DNA of 64,000 bases from Gammaproteobacteria bacterium (GCA_018069465.1 JAGPUW010000025.1:62001-126000), one strand, 5' to 3'; numbered from the stretch's first letter, positions 1-10,398 are shown. Numbers and translations: made by a program. Notes: generated by a model not told the origin, from the letters alone.

Positions 1-18
1 GGTTTAAAGGAACTATCG

Positions 19-1143
19 ATGAGTAGTGGCAAGCCTGTGGATCGAGCCTCTAACAATCAAAGCACGGCAAAACCCGGCATCGAAGCCCGCTTCCAGCTCA
101 AACGTAAAGACTTCGCCCTCGATATCGATTTTGCGGCGCCGGGCAAGGGCGTTACTGCCTTATTTGGCCCCTCTGGCTCGGGTAAAACCACCTTGCTGCG
201 TTGTATCGCCGGGCTCGAAAAACCCACCCGTGGCCACTTCACTATCAATGGCCAGTGCTGGCACGACGAACATAAAAGCATCCCGGTACACCGTCGCCCC
301 ATGGCCTATGTGTTTCAGGAGGCCAGCCTCTTCCCCCACCTCAATGTACGCGAGAATATGGCCTACGGCTGGCGGCGTATGGCCAAACGCCAGCGCAAAT
401 TACAGTTTGATGATGTCACTGCCTGGCTCGGCCTCGACGCTCTGCTCGATCGTCGCGCAGAGCAATTATCCGGCGGCCAGCGCCAGCGCGTGGCCATCGC
501 CCGTGCCTTGCTGACCAGCCCACAACTGTTATTGATGGATGAGCCCCTGGCCAGCCTCGACGCCAGCGGCAAGGCTGAAATATTGCCCTATCTCGAAAGT
601 CTTTGGCAGGAACTGGATATCCCCGTGCTCTACGTTAGCCACGCCCCGGAAGAGGTTCAGCAGCTGGCCGATCATTTAATCCTTCTCGATCAGGGCCGGG
701 TCGTTGCCGCCGGTGAACTCAACGCCCTGCTCACCGACCCACTGCTGGCGATATCCCATTTTGAAGAGGCTGCCGCCGTGCTTGAGGCAAGGGTGGTCAG
801 CCACGACACAGAGTTCCACTTAACCAGCCTGGCCTTTGACGGCGCGCAAGTTTCAGTGTCGTACAACGGCTTGCCCCTCGGCCATAAAGCGCGGCTGCGT
901 ATCTGCGCTCGGGATGTCAGTCTGGCATTGGTTCAACCCCAGAAAATCAGCATCAGTAACAGTTTCTCGGTGCGGGTGGTGAGCATCGATCCCGACCGCG
1001 ACCCCTCACAAATGCTGGTGCGCTGCGAGATCGGAGGGCAACACCTCTTATCGCGCATTACCCGTCGCTCGGTGCACCTGTTGAATATAGAGGTCGGCAA
1101 AAATGTTTATGCCCAGGTGAAAACAGTCGCCTTGATGAAATAG
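19..1143 (+). CDS. modC: Molybdate ABC transporter ATP-binding protein ModC
   Basis: This is the ATPase that powers molybdate import through ModB, on the cytoplasmic face of the inner membrane. Visible motifs are Walker A (GPSGSGKT, residues 50-57), the ABC signature LSGGQ (150-154) and Walker B with its glutamate (LLLMDEP, 170-176), followed by the H-loop in YVSHAPEE. The last 80 or so residues look like the small-molecule-binding MOP domain typical of ModC rather than other ABC ATPases. Length (374 aa) fits the family. The ATG is preceded by AAAGGA. As modC is usually the last gene of modABC, modA and modB are expected just left of the window. No modE is visible. Confidence 0.9.
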   Translation: MSSGKPVDRASNNQSTAKPGIEARFQLKRKDFALDIDFAAPGKGVTALFGPSGSGKTTLLRCIAGLEKPTRGHFTINGQCWHDEHKSIPVHRRPMAYVFQEASLFPHLNVRENMAYGWRRMAKRQRKLQFDDVTAWLGLDALLDRRAEQLSGGQRQRVAIARALLTSPQLLLMDEPLASLDASGKAEILPYLESLWQELDIPVLYVSHAPEEVQQLADHLILLDQGRVVAAGELNALLTDPLLAISHFEEAAAVLEARVVSHDTEFHLTSLAFDGAQVSVSYNGLPLGHKARLRICARDVSLALVQPQKISISNSFSVRVVSIDPDRDPSQMLVRCEIGGQHLLSRITRRSVHLLNIEVGKNVYAQVKTVALMK

Positions 1144-1321
1144 AGTGCAGCTCAGTTAGCATGATAGATAAGTGTCTTATATCATTGCCTGAGCCCTGTT
1201 TTTTAGGCATTGTTACATTATTCAAACAGCGTTCGGTAAAGGTCATTTTTCTGTCAACTCGCGAGATTAAACTACATTATCTGCGTTACCACGCGACCGT
1301 CATAAATAGGGCTCAAGGTAC

Positions 1322-2059
1322 TTGAAAGACACCATTAAAAAACTGCTGAACGCCATGCTCGGCAGTCTCCGTGATTTACTGCCGATCGTGTTGGTGATCC
1401 TTTTCTTTCAATACGTTGTGCTACAGCAAGCCCTGCCCGATGTTGCCCAACTACTACTCGGTGTAGTCTTTGTGGTTCTTGGTTTAACCTTTTTTATTCA
1501 CGGCCTGGAGCAGGGTTTATTCCCCATTGGCGAATCCATGGCTCACGCTTTTGCCCGCAAGGGCAGTGTCTTCTGGCTGCTGACTTTTGCCTTTTGTTTA
1601 GGCTTTGGCACCACCGTTGCCGAGCCCGCCCTAATAGCCGTGGCCGAAGAGGCGGCACAGGTTGCCGCGACTGGGCAAATGATCGAATCAAGTGCTGCGG
1701 CAAAATCTCAGTACGCTACTGGCCTGCGCTTTACCGTGGCTTTTTCTGTCGGTTTGGCCATCGTTATTGGCGTTATGCGCATCCTCAAAGGTTGGCCCAT
1801 TCACTGGCTGATTATCGGTGGCTACGTACTCGTGGTGATCATGACCTTCTTCGCCCCACAGGAGATTATCGGCATCGCCTACGACTCCGGGGGTGTCACT
1901 ACCTCAACCATCACCGTGCCACTGGTGACCGCTCTCGGTGTTGGTTTGGCATCATCCATTCAGGGGCGCAATCCGATGATTGACGGCTTTGGCCTGATCG
2001 CCTTCGCCTCACTGACGCCGATCATTTTTGTGATGGCCTACGGCATGATCATCTCGTGA
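1322..2059 (+). CDS. DUF1538 multi-pass membrane protein, first copy
   Basis: This 245-residue integral membrane protein has about six or seven hydrophobic segments and starts with TTG. It resembles the DUF1538 family (predicted transporters of unknown substrate). Two conserved blocks stand out: [10 protein letters not shown] in the middle and [17 protein letters not shown] near the C-terminus, the latter rich in Gly/Ser/Thr as in ion-binding hairpins of secondary transporters. It overlaps the next gene by four bases (GTGA), so the two are probably translationally coupled. The partner is a paralogue with the same blocks, suggesting a heterodimeric transporter. The substrate cannot be told from the sequence. 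Confidence 0.8.
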   Translation: MKDTIKKLLNAMLGSLRDLLPIVLVILFFQYVVLQQALPDVAQLLLGVVFVVLGLTFFIHGLEQGLFPIGESMAHAFARKGSVFWLLTFAFCLGFGTTVAEPALIAVAEEAAQVAATGQMIESSAAAKSQYATGLRFTVAFSVGLAIVIGVMRILKGWPIHWLIIGGYVLVVIMTFFAPQEIIGIAYDSGGVTTSTITVPLVTALGVGLASSIQGRNPMIDGFGLIAFASLTPIIFVMAYGMIIS

Positions 2060-2859
2060 ATATTCTCAGCGAACTACTCACCACCCTGCTGGGCACCGTC
2101 CAAGATGTCGTGCCCATTGCGGTGATCATTTTTGGCTTTCAGTTTTTTGTGATTCGCAAGAAACCGGCCAATCTCGCTGAAATTTTGCTCGGCTTTGTCT
2201 GGGTCTTAATCGGCTTATCTTTCTTTTTGCTCGGCCTCGAATGGTGTCTCTTCCCCCTGGGGCGCGTCATGGCAGAGCAACTCACCGACCCGGCATTTAT
2301 TCATAGTGCGCAAGCGGGCCAAAGCCTGCTCACAGAGGTGAACTGGCGCGACTACTACTGGGTTTACCTGTTTGCCTTTAGTATTGGTTTTAGCACCACC
2401 ATCGCCGAACCCTCACTCATGGCCGTAGCCATAAAAGCCAATGAAGTATCCGGTGGTGCCATTGGCGTCTGGGGTTTGCGGATTGCCGTGGCGATTGGAG
2501 TGGCGATTGGCATTTCACTGGGCTGCTACCGCATTGTGGTCGGCGACCCCATCCACTGGTACATTATTGGCGGCTATATTATCGTTGTTATGCAGACCAT
2601 GGTGGCGCCAAAACTGATTGTCCCCCTGGCCTACGACTCCGGCGGTGTCACCACCTCGACAGTCACCGTGCCACTGGTCGCCGCACTGGGGCTGGGGCTT
2701 TCGGAAAACGTACCGGGTAGAAACCCCTTAATTGATGGCTTTGGGCTGATTGCCTTTGCCAGTTTATTACCGATTATTTCTGTTATGGCCTATGCCCAGC
2801 TGTCTGAACTCAAAGCCAACATTGGTGCTAAAGCCCGCCATAAAAATGCGGAAAAGTAA
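2056..2859 (+). CDS. DUF1538 multi-pass membrane protein, second copy
   Basis: This 267-residue membrane protein is a paralogue of the preceding gene. It keeps the same two blocks, [10 protein letters not shown] and [17 protein letters not shown], followed by [17 protein letters not shown]. Its GTG start lies inside the stop region of the first copy (GTGA overlap). Its C-terminus adds a short charged tail ending in KARHKNAEK. The paired arrangement suggests that two homologous halves form one transporter. DUF1538 proteins are predicted transporters, and I infer from the PII-like and CBS genes downstream that transport is regulated by a nucleotide or metabolite signal. Confidence 0.8.
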   Translation: MNILSELLTTLLGTVQDVVPIAVIIFGFQFFVIRKKPANLAEILLGFVWVLIGLSFFLLGLEWCLFPLGRVMAEQLTDPAFIHSAQAGQSLLTEVNWRDYYWVYLFAFSIGFSTTIAEPSLMAVAIKANEVSGGAIGVWGLRIAVAIGVAIGISLGCYRIVVGDPIHWYIIGGYIIVVMQTMVAPKLIVPLAYDSGGVTTSTVTVPLVAALGLGLSENVPGRNPLIDGFGLIAFASLLPIISVMAYAQLSELKANIGAKARHKNAEK

Positions 2860-2877
2860 CTTACCCCGAGGTGAAAA

Positions 2878-3228
2878 ATGCACTTTAAAATGATCACTGT
2901 TTTTGTAGAGGATGATAAAACAGACGCCGTTATGGCAGCCGCTCGCGAGGCAGGCGCCACCGGTGCAACCGTCATCAACAATGCCCGAGGCGAGGGTCTG
3001 AAAAGAAGTAAAACCTTTTTCGGCCTGTCACTCGCCTCCCAGCGAGATGTTATTTTACTGCTTGTTGAAGAGCACCTCAGTCGCCACATCCTCGAAGAAA
3101 TCGGTCGGGTGGGTGAATTTGATGATAAACCCGGCACCGGTATTGCCGTACAAATTGATGTCGAGGACGCCATTGGCGTCGCCCACCAGGCGCGAGAAAT
3201 CAGCCAATCCGTAGAGGAGCTTCTGTAA
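2878..3228 (+). CDS. PII-like (GlnB-fold) regulatory protein
   Basis: This soluble 116-residue protein has the size and pattern of the PII superfamily. It has an N-terminal beta strand (MITVFVEDD), a helix, a loop region around KRSKTFFGL, a second strand VILLLVEEH, and a C-terminal GTGIAVQIDVEDAIGV segment. The canonical GlnB T-loop tyrosine motif is not seen, so it is a PII-like protein and not GlnB/GlnK. PII-like proteins commonly sit beside transporters and gate them upon nucleotide binding (for example SbtB with SbtA). That role here is inferred from context. A ribosome binding site (GAGGTG) precedes the ATG, and the stop overlaps the next gene by one base. Confidence 0.75.
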   Translation: MHFKMITVFVEDDKTDAVMAAAREAGATGATVINNARGEGLKRSKTFFGLSLASQRDVILLLVEEHLSRHILEEIGRVGEFDDKPGTGIAVQIDVEDAIGVAHQAREISQSVEELL

Positions 3229-3632
3229 TGCGTAAAAACACTATTTTGGTCCGCGATATCATGCACGAAAGACACCTTGAGCTTGATGGTAACGCCACTA
3301 TCCAGCAGGCCCTCGACGCCATGAAGGCCAACAATGCCGAGGTGGTCATCATCAAAAAACGCCACCCCCACGATGCCATGGGCATTCTTTTACTCTCCGA
3401 TATTGTCAAAAAAGTGCTGGCACAAGATAAGGCGCCAGACCGGGTTAATGTTTACGAGATTATGTCCAAGCCGGTGATTCCCGTTGAACCAGAGCTGGAT
3501 GTGCGCCATTGCGCCCGTCTCTTTAGCCGCTTTGGCCTGTCGAATGCACCCGTTGTTGTCGATGGCGAAGTGCTTGGCATCGTCAGTTACAACGAGCTGG
3601 TTTTTCACGGGCTTTGTGAATTAATGTATTAG
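3228..3632 (+). CDS. Two-CBS-domain protein
   Basis: This 134-residue protein is made almost wholly of a CBS pair. The first CBS spans about residues 7-65 (MHERHLELDGNATIQQALD...MGILLLSDIVKKV) and the second about 75-130 (MSKPVIPVEPELDVRHCARLF...LGIVSYNELV). CBS pairs bind adenine nucleotides and act as energy sensors. It is the fourth gene of the DUF1538 operon and its ATG overlaps the stop of the PII-like gene by one base. I infer that it regulates the DUF1538 transporter with the PII-like protein. The ligand is unknown. Confidence 0.8.
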   Translation: MRKNTILVRDIMHERHLELDGNATIQQALDAMKANNAEVVIIKKRHPHDAMGILLLSDIVKKVLAQDKAPDRVNVYEIMSKPVIPVEPELDVRHCARLFSRFGLSNAPVVVDGEVLGIVSYNELVFHGLCELMY

Positions 3633-4028
3633 AACGCAGCGCTATCCGAGCAAAGAGCAGGCCTTTATCGAGCTGAACCTTTATCACGCTGGCCTTTTAT
3701 CAGACTGACATAAGCCCAGCTCGCCAGTTTCTTTTTTGCTGTTAAGGTTTCCTTAAGAACTCCCCTCTAGTATTAACAAGGCCATTTTTTTATGCGCTGA
3801 CGGTGCCAGGCCGCTCAGCGTGCAAAAGAGTAGCCAGTCGTTGATCTCTATCAGCACCCAGCGTTGTTTTTCAAGCAGATTTTGCGTACGACGCTAAAAT
3901 TAATAGATGGGGCACCACCAATGGCGCTTCGTTAACAGTGACTTATTCTGACATTGCATAGGCAAGTCAGCAGTGGCAGGGATAGCTACAAACGCACTTA
4001 AAGCAACAAATTCAGGAGTTAGCTATCC
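3633..4028. other. Intergenic region, no gene seen
   Basis: This 396-base stretch separates the DUF1538 operon from the secreted beta-helix gene. No convincing ORF or RNA gene was seen. It contains an AT-richer part near 3730-3790 that may hold the promoter of the downstream gene, but no clear -35/-10 pair could be assigned. The AGGAG ribosome binding site of the next gene lies at about 4014-4018. Confidence 0.5.
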
Positions 4029-6536
4029 ATGAAAAAAGCCAAGCACCCAGGCCTCACCAGACCCGCCCTTTCACTTTTACGCGCGGCCGTCATTTTGTCT
4101 TTGACAATGTGCGCCCACGGCGCATTAGCGCTACCCGATGTTTACGTTGATAGCAGTGCCAACGGCGCAAACACAGGGGCGAGCTGGGGCGATGCCTATA
4201 CCGATCTGCAAAGCGCTCTAGCCGCTATCAGTGCCGGTGAGATTTGGGTTGCCGGTGGTAGTTATAAACCGGGGATCAGTCGCGCCGACACCTTCCAGCT
4301 GCGCAACAATGTCGCTCTTTACGGCGGCTTTGCCGGCACAGAAACAGCGCTAGAGCAGCGCGACCTGAGTCTTAACGACACCATCCTCGACGGCGATCTA
4401 CTCGGCGATGACTACTTCCGCTACGCCAATGGCCACGCCGTGTGGAGCAATGCTGGCGACAACAGCCACCACGTCGTCACCGCCAACGATACCGATACCA
4501 CGGCGGTACTCGATGGCTTTGTCATCGCCCACGGCTGGGCCTATTCAACCGGTCATATCGACGCCGGTGGCGGCCTGCTGATTCGCAATGGCAGCCCGAC
4601 TATCAGCAACACCACCATTGATGGCAGCAGCGGCTCCTACGGTGGCGGCGCTTATATCGATCAGGGTAGCGCCCCCGTCTTTAGCAATTGCGAGTTCTTC
4701 CAGAATTACAGCGATATTGGCTACGGCGGCGCGATGAATATCGCTAGCTCCAGTCACCCCATTTTTAGCAATTGCCACTTTGAAGGCAATGCCGCCATTG
4801 GCACACAGAGCCCGGCTGGCTACGGTGGTGCCCTCTACGTGGGCTTTGGCTCCACGGCGAGCATTACCGGCTCCACGTTTATCGGCAATATGACCGGCTA
4901 TCGCACCAATACCACAGGCGGCGCCTATTCTACCAAGGGTGGGGCCATCTTGGCCGGTGGCGATATCTCGGTGCAAGACTCCTACTTTATTAACAATCGA
5001 TCTCACAACGGCGGCGCCATCTACGCCTTTAACGGCGCCAAGCTAATCAACAATGTCTTCAATGGCAACCGTGTCACAACAGCACCCGGCACTGCCGGCG
5101 GCGGATATGGCGGCGCACTGATTCTCACCGGGCCATCGACCGTCATTAATAACACCATTGCCAACAACAACGCATCGGAGGGCACCGGTGGGCTTATCGC
5201 CTCGGTAGCGCCGGGTGAGTCGGTGCAAATCAAAAATACCATTCTGTGGGGCAATACCGTCTCTAAATATATTGCTCCCGGCGAAAATCCCCTGCCCGTT
5301 TCCAGAAATCAGCTGGCCCGTGGTGGCAATGTGTCGGTGAGTGACAGCATTCTTGAAGGCCTCTACGAGCCAATACCGGGAGAAGACCCCGTCGACCCCG
5401 CCAACTTCCCCCGCGTGCTCGATGCCGACCCACTGTTTCAAGACCCTGAAGGGCTAGATGCCGACGCCAGCAATGACCTCGATCTGGGAGCCGGTTCCCC
5501 CGCCATTGACGCCGGCAATAACGGCGCCGTCCCCTCTTTAGTCGTCAATGATATCAGCGGCGAACTGCGCTTTCAGGATGACCCCTCCACCGTCGATAGC
5601 GGCATCGGCGTAGCGCCCATTGTCGATATGGGAGCCTACGAAGTCAGCGGTATAGCTGGTGACAACATCGCGCCCATCGCCGTTGCCGGGGCCAACCCCC
5701 TGTCGGGTGAAGCACCCCTGTATGTCGAATTTAACGCCGCTGCCTCCAGTGATCCCGATGGAGTGATCGTCGCCTATCACTGGCAGCTAGCCAATGGCAA
5801 CAGTTCAAGCGCGGTAAACCCCGGATTCGAATACACGGTAGCAGGCGTCTACACCGTTACGCTGACCGTTACCGACGATGCTGGCGCCCAACGCAGCGAT
5901 TCACTGACCATTAGCGTCACAGAAACGCTACTTAATCAGCCACCGATTGCCAGCCTCAGCGTCGACAAAATCAGCGGGGCAGCCCCACTGCTGGTCGAGC
6001 TTGACGGTTCGCTCTCCACCGATGACAGCCTCATAGTCGCCTACGACTGGGACTTCGGCGATGCCAGTGCGCCCGGTAGTGGAGACACCATCAAACACAC
6101 GTATTCCGAGCCCGGAACGTACACCGCAACACTCACCGTAATAGATGACGAAGGCGCGATTGATACGGCGAGTATTGTCATTACCGTCGATGGCAACGCC
6201 GCAAATACAGCGCCCGTTGCAGACACCTCGGCGACGGCAACGACCTTCACCATCAACAAAGGTAAAACCACAACGGTGACGCTGGACGGCTCAAACTCCT
6301 CCGACTCCGACGGCAGTATCGTTGCCTATAGCTGGCATCAAGATAGTGCCAGCGGCCCAGTGGTGGGCGCAGGTGCTGTACTTAACTTGAAGCGGGGTGA
6401 AGGGACTTATACTTTCTTGCTCAGCGTCACAGATGATCAGGGCGCATCGAATGCGGCTGTCGTAACGCTTACTGTCGGTAAAAGTGGTGGCGGTGGCGGT
6501 GGCGGGCCAAAATGTAACAAAAAGAACCCCTGCTAA
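4029..6536 (+). CDS. Large secreted beta-helix protein with three PKD-like domains
   Basis: This 835-residue exported protein starts with a signal peptide (basic N-terminus, hydrophobic stretch, likely cleavage after GALA near residue 35). The next 500 residues look like a right-handed parallel beta-helix: it opens with VYVDSSANGANTGASWGDA, typical of pectin-lyase-like folds, and has repeated GGA, NNT and ISNTTI turns. Three Ig-like PKD-type domains follow (about 550-632, 640-725 and 730-820), two with a clear GTYT...TVTDD-type ending. The protein ends in a glycine run and a short Cys-Lys-Asn tail (CNKKNPC). No lytic catalytic residues are obvious. A polysaccharide-binding or adhesive surface role is a guess. 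Confidence 0.8.
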   Translation: MKKAKHPGLTRPALSLLRAAVILSLTMCAHGALALPDVYVDSSANGANTGASWGDAYTDLQSALAAISAGEIWVAGGSYKPGISRADTFQLRNNVALYGGFAGTETALEQRDLSLNDTILDGDLLGDDYFRYANGHAVWSNAGDNSHHVVTANDTDTTAVLDGFVIAHGWAYSTGHIDAGGGLLIRNGSPTISNTTIDGSSGSYGGGAYIDQGSAPVFSNCEFFQNYSDIGYGGAMNIASSSHPIFSNCHFEGNAAIGTQSPAGYGGALYVGFGSTASITGSTFIGNMTGYRTNTTGGAYSTKGGAILAGGDISVQDSYFINNRSHNGGAIYAFNGAKLINNVFNGNRVTTAPGTAGGGYGGALILTGPSTVINNTIANNNASEGTGGLIASVAPGESVQIKNTILWGNTVSKYIAPGENPLPVSRNQLARGGNVSVSDSILEGLYEPIPGEDPVDPANFPRVLDADPLFQDPEGLDADASNDLDLGAGSPAIDAGNNGAVPSLVVNDISGELRFQDDPSTVDSGIGVAPIVDMGAYEVSGIAGDNIAPIAVAGANPLSGEAPLYVEFNAAASSDPDGVIVAYHWQLANGNSSSAVNPGFEYTVAGVYTVTLTVTDDAGAQRSDSLTISVTETLLNQPPIASLSVDKISGAAPLLVELDGSLSTDDSLIVAYDWDFGDASAPGSGDTIKHTYSEPGTYTATLTVIDDEGAIDTASIVITVDGNAANTAPVADTSATATTFTINKGKTTTVTLDGSNSSDSDGSIVAYSWHQDSASGPVVGAGAVLNLKRGEGTYTFLLSVTDDQGASNAAVVTLTVGKSGGGGGGGPKCNKKNPC

Positions 6537-6541
6537 AAAGT

Positions 6542-6583
6542 CAGGTACTGGCAGGCCGCCAATGGAAAGCTTGCCAGTACCTG
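6542..6583. terminator. Perfect 12-bp stem hairpin between convergent genes
   Basis: Arms 6542-6553 (CAGGTACTGGCA) and 6572-6583 are exact reverse complements around an 18-base loop. It lies just after the beta-helix gene stop and before the dcd stop, so it could end transcription from both sides. There is no strong T-run on either side, so factor-independent termination is only possible. Confidence 0.5.
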
Positions 6584-6597
6584 GGTAAATCCAGCGA

Positions 6598-7170
6598 TCA
6601 AGCCCTGGGCAAAGTCACGCCCTGCTGACCCTGATATTTACCGCCTCTATCTTTATAAGAGGTCTCACACACTTCATCCGCCTCAAAAAACAGCATTTGC
6701 GCGACACCTTCGTTGGCGTAGATCTTCGCCGGCAAACTGGTGGTATTGGAGAACTCCAAAGTAACGTGCCCCTCCCACTCCGGCTCCAGCGGCGTGACAT
6801 TAACGATAATGCCACAGCGGGCATAGGTCGATTTACCCAGGCAAATGGTCAGCACACTACGGGGGATGCGGAAGTATTCCACCGTGCGCGCCAGGGCAAA
6901 AGAGTTGGGCGGAATAATGCAGCTATCGCCTTTAAAATCGACAAAGCTTTTTGGGTCGAAATTTTTCGGATCGACAGTGGCCGAGTGCACGTTGGTAAAA
7001 ATCTTGAACTCATCGGCGCAGCGCACATCGTAGCCGTAGCTCGAAACGCCGTAGGAAATCACCCGCTCGCCATTGGGGTCGGGTTGACGCACCTGTTCGC
7101 TTTCAAAGGGCTCAATCATGCCGTGCGCGGCGGCCATGCGGCGAATCCAGCTATCTGACTTAATACTCAT
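6598..7170 (-). CDS. dcd: dCTP deaminase
   Basis: This enzyme deaminates dCTP to dUTP, feeding dTMP synthesis. The 190-residue protein matches the Pseudomonas-type Dcd over its whole length: [42 protein letters not shown], and [10 protein letters not shown] with the catalytic glutamate. It ends [15 protein letters not shown] as is usual. A start two codons upstream (7176) is possible. I chose the ATG at 7170 because AAGGG sits six bases before it and the protein then begins MSIKSDSW, like relatives. It is followed by apbC upstream on the same strand (72 bases apart), so the two may be co-transcribed. Confidence 0.95.
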   Translation of the reverse strand: MSIKSDSWIRRMAAAHGMIEPFESEQVRQPDPNGERVISYGVSSYGYDVRCADEFKIFTNVHSATVDPKNFDPKSFVDFKGDSCIIPPNSFALARTVEYFRIPRSVLTICLGKSTYARCGIIVNVTPLEPEWEGHVTLEFSNTTSLPAKIYANEGVAQMLFFEADEVCETSYKDRGGKYQGQQGVTLPRA

Positions 7171-7242
7171 AGACATCCCTTAAAACTAACAGCTAAAAAC
7201 TAAATACTGACCTTATCGCGATTAATCATCATGGCTGATAGA

Positions 7243-8070
7243 TTAATCTTCGATAGAAATAATAGGTGCCGCCACTGAAGTTTCAGCCAGTGCCGCCATT
7301 AAACCGCTGGCAATTTGGCGGTAGTGTGAGGCGATGCTGCCCTCGGGATCAGCGGCAAAAATGGGTATGCCATTATCTCCGTCTTCGCGAATGCGTTTGT
7401 CGAGGGGCAACGAACCCAGCAGCGTGGTTTGATATTCCTCGGCAATACTCTCACCTCCACCCTCACCAAATATCGACTCCGTGTGGCCACAACTGCTGCA
7501 AATATGCAGACCCATATTTTCCACCACGCCGAGCACGGGAATGCTGACCTTGCGAAACATTTCTATACCCTTGCGGGCATCTAGCAGGGCGATATCCTGA
7601 GGCGTAGTAACAATCACCGCGCCCGATACCTGAGCCTTCTGCGATAGCGTCAATTGAATATCGCCGGTGCCCGGTGGCATATCGACGATCAACACATCCA
7701 GCGCGCCCCACAGAGTTTGCGTCATCATTTGCACAAGGGCACTACCGGCCATGGGGCCGCGCCAAACCATCGGCGTGGCGTCGGTGGTTAAATAGGCCAT
7801 CGACATAGATTGCAGACCGTGAGCTTCAATCGGCACAAAGGCGTTGCCGTTAACCACTTTGGGCTGACGCTCATCGGCAACACCGAGCATTTTTGCCAAA
7901 CTGGGGCCGTAAATATCGGCATCGAGAATACCGACCTCAAGGCCTTGATCTTTGAGGGCCAGCGCCAGGTTGACGGCCGTTGTCGATTTGCCGACCCCGC
8001 CCTTACCCGATGCGACGGCAACGACGTACTTCACTTTACCCAAACCACTGTCCTGTACTGCTTCTGCCAT
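7243..8070 (-). CDS. apbC: Iron-sulfur cluster carrier ATPase ApbC/Mrp
   Basis: This is a P-loop NTPase of the Mrp/NBP35 family that binds and passes on iron-sulfur clusters in the cytoplasm. The deviant Walker [10 protein letters not shown] is at about residues 21-29, the DADIYGPS switch follows, then DMPPGTGD, and the bridging cluster ligands CSSC lie near residue 192. At 275 residues it lacks the N-terminal DUF59/MIP18 domain found in E. coli Mrp, a short form also common in other bacteria. It is divergent from metG, with only 88 bases between the starts, which must hold both promoters. Confidence 0.92.
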   Translation of the reverse strand: MAEAVQDSGLGKVKYVVAVASGKGGVGKSTTAVNLALALKDQGLEVGILDADIYGPSLAKMLGVADERQPKVVNGNAFVPIEAHGLQSMSMAYLTTDATPMVWRGPMAGSALVQMMTQTLWGALDVLIVDMPPGTGDIQLTLSQKAQVSGAVIVTTPQDIALLDARKGIEMFRKVSIPVLGVVENMGLHICSSCGHTESIFGEGGGESIAEEYQTTLLGSLPLDKRIREDGDNGIPIFAADPEGSIASHYRQIASGLMAALAETSVAAPIISIED

Positions 8071-8158
8071 TCTTTTGTTCGCCTGCGTTAATGAAAACCA
8101 AAACGAAAACCGCTATAGTTGCGGCCCTTCGCCAAACCCTAAAAAGCTATTTATCCCC

Positions 8159-10225
8159 ATGCCTGATACCACTTTAGCCGCGGACCAGAAGTCCGGCCCC
8201 CGCAAAATTCTTGTCACCAGTGCTCTGCCCTACGCCAATGGCTCCATTCACCTGGGCCATCTGGTGGAATATATTCAAACGGATATCTGGGTGCGCTACC
8301 AGAAAGCGCGGGGGCACGAATGTTACTACGTCTGCGCCGACGATGCTCACGGAACGGCGATTATGTTGAAGGCCGAAGAGCTCGGTATCACGCCGGAAGC
8401 TTTGATAGAACAAGTGAAAGCCGAGCACGAAAAAGATTTTGCCGACTTTCTGATTCGCTTCGACAATTACCACTCAACTCACGCCGAGGAAAACCGGGTA
8501 TTTGCCAACGAGATTTATCGCCGCCTGAAAAACAACGGCCATATTGCCGAGCGCGAAATCACCCAGGCTTTTGACCCGGAAAAAAACTTATTTTTAGCCG
8601 ACCGCTATATCAAAGGCACCTGCCCCAAGTGTAAAGCCGACGACCAGTACGGCGACAACTGCGAGGCCTGCGGCGCCACTTACGCGCCGACGGATTTGCT
8701 CAACCCCAAGTCGGCCATCTCCGGCGCCACCCCCATTGAAAAAAAATCGACCCATTATTTTTTCAAACTGCCCGAGTTTGAAAGCTTCCTCAAAGAGTGG
8801 ACGCGAGCGGGCCACGTATCAAAAGAAATCGCCAACAAGCTGGCCGAGTGGCTCGACGCCGGTTTGCAGGAATGGGATATCAGCCGCGATGCGCCCTACT
8901 TCGGTTTTGAAATACCCGATGCACCGGGCAAGTATTTCTATGTTTGGCTCGACGCCCCCATCGGCTACATGGCCAGCTTTAAAAATCTTTGCGAGCGTGA
9001 AGGTATTGATTTCGACACTTTCTGGGCGAAGGATTCCACCGCCGAGCTCTACCACTTTATCGGCAAAGACATCGTCAACTTCCACGCCCTGTTCTGGCCA
9101 GCCATGCTCACCAGCGCCAACTACCGCACACCGAATAAGGTCTGCGTACACGGCTTTTTAACGGTGAATGGCAAGAAGATGTCCAAGTCGCGTGGCACCT
9201 TTATCAATGCCCGCAACTACCTCAACTTTTTAGAGCCCGAATACTTACGCTACTATTTCGCCGCCAAACTGTCCTCCAGTGTTGAAGACCTCGACCTCAA
9301 CCTCGATGATTTTATTCAGCGCGTTAACAGCGACGTGGTCGGCAAGGTCGTTAATATCGCCAGCCGCTGTGCCAAATTCGTCACCCGCGACGGCGACGCT
9401 ACACTGGCTGGCGATATTGCTGAGCCCGCGTTGTGGCAACAGGCCGTCGACGCCGGCGAAACGATCGCCCAACACTACGAAAACCGTGATTTCGGCAAAG
9501 CGGTGCGCGAAATTATGGCGGTGGCCGATGCCGCCAACGAATACATCGCCGCCAAAGAGCCGTGGAAACTGGCCAAGCAGGAAGGTGCCGAGGCCGAAGT
9601 GCAGGCCGTTTGCTCACTGGGCATTAACCTGTTCCGCGCACTGATGATTTATCTCAAACCCATCCTGCCCAATATGGCAGAACAGGCCAGTGTCTTTCTT
9701 AATGATGACCTGGTGTGGGCCGATACTATCGAGCCCCTGCTCAAGCACCGCATTGAAGTCTTTAAGCCGATGGTGAAGCGTGTTGAAAAAGACAAAGTAG
9801 CAGCCATGGTTGAAGCGGGCATACAGGCCCAGCCCGCGCAGCAAACACCGCAAGAAGATGCAGCCGCGCCCACCACGCCTTTAGCGGTGGAACCGCTGGC
9901 GCCGGAAATCACCTTTGACGACTTTATTAAAGTCGATCTGCGTGTAGCCCGCATCGTTGCCGCCAGCCACGTTGAAGGGGCCAGTAAATTATTGCAGCTC
10001 ACCCTCGATATCGGCGGCGAAACCCGCAATGTATTTTCCGGGATTAAATCTTCTTATCAGCCAGAACAACTCGAGGGCCGCTTAACCGTGATGGTTGCCA
10101 ATTTGGCCGCTCGCAAGATGCGCTTCGGGATGTCGGAAGGCATGGTGCTCGCCGCGGGTGACGACGAGGGAATATACCTTCTCGAGCCCGACAGCGGTGC
10201 CCAACCGGGACAGCGAGTCACCTAA
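8159..10225 (+). CDS. metG: Methionyl-tRNA synthetase
   Basis: This class I synthetase charges tRNA-Met, 688 residues from the ATG at 8159. Visible features are the HIGH motif as HLGH in [11 protein letters not shown] (about 24-34), a zinc knuckle with CPKC and CEAC pairs from about residue 155, KMSKS (about 340-344), and a C-terminal tRNA-binding domain of the Trbp111/EMAPII type from about residue 583 ([14 protein letters not shown]). The open frame extends 69 codons further upstream into apbC, but that part is antisense to apbC and has no synthetase features, so it was excluded. It lies directly ahead of the rsx operon, as in Pseudomonas. Confidence 0.95.
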   Translation: MPDTTLAADQKSGPRKILVTSALPYANGSIHLGHLVEYIQTDIWVRYQKARGHECYYVCADDAHGTAIMLKAEELGITPEALIEQVKAEHEKDFADFLIRFDNYHSTHAEENRVFANEIYRRLKNNGHIAEREITQAFDPEKNLFLADRYIKGTCPKCKADDQYGDNCEACGATYAPTDLLNPKSAISGATPIEKKSTHYFFKLPEFESFLKEWTRAGHVSKEIANKLAEWLDAGLQEWDISRDAPYFGFEIPDAPGKYFYVWLDAPIGYMASFKNLCEREGIDFDTFWAKDSTAELYHFIGKDIVNFHALFWPAMLTSANYRTPNKVCVHGFLTVNGKKMSKSRGTFINARNYLNFLEPEYLRYYFAAKLSSSVEDLDLNLDDFIQRVNSDVVGKVVNIASRCAKFVTRDGDATLAGDIAEPALWQQAVDAGETIAQHYENRDFGKAVREIMAVADAANEYIAAKEPWKLAKQEGAEAEVQAVCSLGINLFRALMIYLKPILPNMAEQASVFLNDDLVWADTIEPLLKHRIEVFKPMVKRVEKDKVAAMVEAGIQAQPAQQTPQEDAAAPTTPLAVEPLAPEITFDDFIKVDLRVARIVAASHVEGASKLLQLTLDIGGETRNVFSGIKSSYQPEQLEGRLTVMVANLAARKMRFGMSEGMVLAAGDDEGIYLLEPDSGAQPGQRVT

Positions 10226-10234
10226 TCATCCGCC

Positions 10235-10264
10235 CGCAAGGCGAGCGTCAAAGCTCGCCTTGCG
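10235..10264 (+). terminator. 12-bp hairpin after metG
   Basis: Arms 10235-10246 (CGCAAGGCGAGC) and 10253-10264 are exact reverse complements with a six-base loop, starting ten bases after the metG stop. No T-run follows, so its strength as an intrinsic terminator is uncertain. Confidence 0.5.
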
Positions 10265-10398
10265 CGGTCGTGAAAAGATATACTGAAGGCGCGTTGGTCT
10301 ATTACTAAATAGCCTAAAAACGCTCGGTTTTATTATTGAATGAAAGGGAGCTGATCCCCGATAATACAACTCCACCGCTAGATCGAACGGCTGGCCCC

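Noticed and set aside
4545..5006. 153-codon antisense frame within the beta-helix gene, and similar antisense frames at 5043-5441 and 36184-36696
   Set aside because: These are mirror frames caused by the GC-rich codon bias of the real genes (the secreted protein and pheT); their composition is not that of a normal protein.
7952..8158. 69-codon N-terminal extension of metG
   Set aside because: It runs antisense to apbC, has no synthetase features, and the ATG at 8159 gives a normal MetG.
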